This document shows, one piece after another, positions 5,295-6,498 of a stretch of DNA of 6,498 nucleotides (positions are counted from its first letter, which is position 1; the number at the start of each line of letters is the position of its first letter). Both the position numbers and the translations under genes were made by a program. Origin of the DNA: CAZKYP01 sp964556885 (GTDB lineage Bacteria > Planctomycetota > Phycisphaerae > Sedimentisphaerales > Anaerobacaceae). Under the pieces are notes generated by a model, which saw only the letters and a program-made list of their open reading frames with translations, had not been told where the DNA came from and searched no databases. The DNA lies in contig CAZKYP010000181.1 of NCBI GenBank assembly GCA_964556885.1, forward strand, positions 1 to 6,498, in the 5' to 3' direction.

Positions 5295-5394
5295 AGCGAA
5301 GCGAAGGAATCAATTGTTCAAAAAACTCTGTGCCTTTGTGCCTCTGTGCCTATGATTAAATTATGCAAAACAAAGCCAATCCTTCGACTTCGCT
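5295..5394. repeat. Inverted repeat AGCGAAG(T)CGAAGGA flanking about 70 bases
   Basis: AGCGAAGCGAAGGA (5295-5308) is matched in inverse by TCCTTCGACTTCGCT (5380-5394), differing by one inserted base, with 71 bases between the arms. The second arm continues into CTCAGGACAAG, a phrase that from memory recurs in many bacterial intergenic regions; this was not checked. The enclosed DNA contains a small tandem repeat. After it, GTTCTGCG occurs twice (5411-5418 and 5425-5432). The rest of the space to 5503 holds no gene, and no clear terminator for dnaA was found. Confidence 0.5.
5329..5351 (+). repeat. Three-copy 8-base tandem repeat of TGTGCCT
   Basis: TGTGCCT begins at 5329, 5337 and 5345, giving three copies with an exact period of 8 in which only the eighth base varies. 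It lies between the arms of the larger inverted repeat. It is too short and too few-copied to be a CRISPR array or an iteron set of any certainty. Confidence 0.6.
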
Positions 5395-5503
5395 CAGGAC
5401 AAGTTTATTCGTTCTGCGTGCTGCGTTCTGCGAAAATGAATTTGAAAAAACAAACACAAGTTCTACAGCCGCACCGTAACACCATAATCAAACAATTTGG
5501 TTT

Positions 5504-6498
5504 TTAGTGGGAAATGCCGTCTTCGAGCTGGGATAGTATTTTTTTGGCCTTCGATATCTTGTTGCCGGCCGGACCCTGCCAGCGAATATCGGCGTTATTC
5601 TTTACCAGCTCTTCAATCTTTTTACAGGCCAGAAGCACCGTTGCATGATTCTTGCCACCCATGACCCGTCCGATTTCCGAGGACGACATTTTCGTGTGCT
5701 TCCTTGTCAGATACATGCTGAAATGGCGGGCCAGTGACACTGTCCTGTTTTTCCTGGCTGAGTGTATGTTGGCCGGTGTGATACCGAAATAGGTTGCAAC
5801 GGCGGACTCGATGTCCGAAACGTGCACTATGGGGTCGCACCTGTCAAGATGCTCGGCCAGGACGTCCTTGGCCATCGATGTGCTTATCCTTTCGTTTTTC
5901 AGCGACGAATAAGCAATTAGTTTCAGCAGGGCGCCTTCGAGCTCCCGCACGTTGGTGTGCAGGTTTTCGGCGATGTATTTTATCGCGCTTTCACCGATGG
6001 GCTGGCACTGGCCCTGAAATTTATTTACGTACTGCCTGCATATCTCGCAGCGCGTGGCCATGTCGGGATTGTCGATCTTGACGACCATACCCGATACGAA
6101 TCGATTCACGAGCTTTTCGGACAGTTGGCCTATCATCTTCGGGTGGGCGTCGGATGCGAGGACAACCTGTTTGCCAGCCAGACTGATTGTATTGAATGTA
6201 TGCAGGAATTCCTCCTGAGTAGAAGGTTTGCTGGCCAGGAAGTGAATGTCGTCGATTGCAAGCAAATCCATTTGTCGAATGCGACGGCGAAAAGCCTCCA
6301 GCTTTTTTGTCTTCAAGGCCAGCACAAACTGATTGGCGAAATCCTCCGCTGAGAGATATGACCAATTAGTTTGGGGGTGCTTCTGACACACCGCATTGCA
6401 TATCCCTTGCAGCAGATGTGTTTTCCCCACCCCGTATCCTCCGTGAATAAACAGCGGATTAAATGGGCTTTTTTGTTCGTTTACCACCGCTTTAGCGG
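5504..6498 (-). CDS. dnaA: Chromosomal replication initiator DnaA (5' end cut by the window edge)
   Basis: The frame is open to the right edge, so the GTG at 6487 is internal and domains I, II and the first residues of domain III are missing. About 330 of the usual roughly 450 residues are present. Counting from that GTG: Walker A GGYGVGKTH at 16-24 (6416-6442), Walker B DLLAIDD at 74-80 (6248-6268) followed by IHFLASK, sensor 1 ASDAHP at 111-116, an arginine-finger region VNRFVSGM (R129), and sensor 2 NVRELEGAL (R181). Domain IV spans about 220-293, with SARKNRTVSLARHFSMYL and the signature helix SSSEIGRVMGGKNHATVLLACKKI (278-284 GKNHATV, 5636-5656). DnaA binds ATP and DnaA boxes at oriC and opens the DNA duplex for replication. 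In the signature, E. coli's GRDHTTV is GKNHATV here, so two base-contacting positions (D433, T435) become N and A. A tail of about 37 residues follows KKI. dnaN does not follow; the downstream 591 bases hold no protein gene on this strand. Confidence 0.96.
   Translation of the reverse strand, partial: AKAVVNEQKSPFNPLFIHGGYGVGKTHLLQGICNAVCQKHPQTNWSYLSAEDFANQFVLALKTKKLEAFRRRIRQMDLLAIDDIHFLASKPSTQEEFLHTFNTISLAGKQVVLASDAHPKMIGQLSEKLVNRFVSGMVVKIDNPDMATRCEICRQYVNKFQGQCQPIGESAIKYIAENLHTNVRELEGALLKLIAYSSLKNERISTSMAKDVLAEHLDRCDPIVHVSDIESAVATYFGITPANIHSARKNRTVSLARHFSMYLTRKHTKMSSSEIGRVMGGKNHATVLLACKKIEELVKNNADIRWQGPAGNKISKAKKILSQLEDGISH

Noticed and set aside
5329..5351. Tandem TGTGCCT copies as a CRISPR or iteron array
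   Set aside because: Only three 8-base units with no spacers; no cas or rep gene in the window.
5361..5369. TTATGCAAA as a DnaA box and the AT-rich spacer as oriC
   Set aside because: One mismatch to TTATNCACA and no second box nearby. A single weak site beside dnaA is not evidence for an origin.
5363..5479. Plus-strand frame of 38 codons beginning ATG CAA AAC
   Set aside because: No ribosome binding site, and it runs through the repeat cluster; its translation looks like read-through of dispersed repeat sequence.
5622..6365. Frames of 72-131 codons on both strands within dnaA
   Set aside because: They are alternative frames of a confidently identified dnaA.

Overview
The window looks like chromosomal DNA from a planctomycete, most likely of the Phycisphaerae/Sedimentisphaerales type. 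That placement is inferred from three things: an extracellular protein ending in a dockerin-like tail, a secreted beta-helix protein with an 'SPCINAGDPN...INMGAYGG' segment, and a DnaA with a KNHATV-type signature. Intergenic spaces are long and full of decayed repeat-like sequence. No tRNA, rRNA, CRISPR array or intact insertion sequence was seen.

Layout, left to right. (1) At 2-346 is the 3' end of a gene for a PD40 (WD40-like) beta-propeller protein with a C-terminal dockerin-like module. It is followed 18 bases later by a complete gene (365-1759) for a secreted right-handed beta-helix protein that carries a chagasin-type (I42) cysteine-protease-inhibitor domain at its C-terminus. The two are probably cotranscribed and belong to the cell-surface or secreted repertoire. 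(2) A 375-base spacer with a spaced direct repeat and a candidate promoter leads to a soluble sensor protein (2135-3442). It has an N-terminal MEDS domain, a coiled-coil linker and a NarL-partner-type histidine kinase core in which the phospho-accepting histidine appears to be replaced by arginine. No response regulator lies next to it. (3) Convergent to it is a low-GC minus-strand gene (3608-4135) for a DUF5615/PIN-like putative nuclease toxin with a C-terminal extension and no visible antitoxin partner. (4) A 417-base spacer holds a candidate promoter for that gene, an interrupted 13-base inverted repeat and a short GC hairpin. (5) A small putative lipoprotein of unknown function follows (4553-4912).

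(6) The 591 bases between the lipoprotein gene and dnaA are the most unusual non-coding part. A strong extended -10 promoter (5028-5056) fires into about 100 bases that fold into nested stems with no open reading frame, which is a good candidate for a structured small RNA. After it come AT-rich imperfect inverted repeats and small tandem repeats. (7) The right end is the 3' two-thirds or more of dnaA on the minus strand (5504-6498), cut by the window edge. dnaN does not follow it.

How the parts work together: apart from the probable two-gene surface-protein unit at the left, the genes look like independent transcription units. The points most worth a second look are the beta-helix/chagasin fusion, the MEDS kinase without its H-box histidine, and the promoter-driven structured RNA candidate downstream of dnaA.
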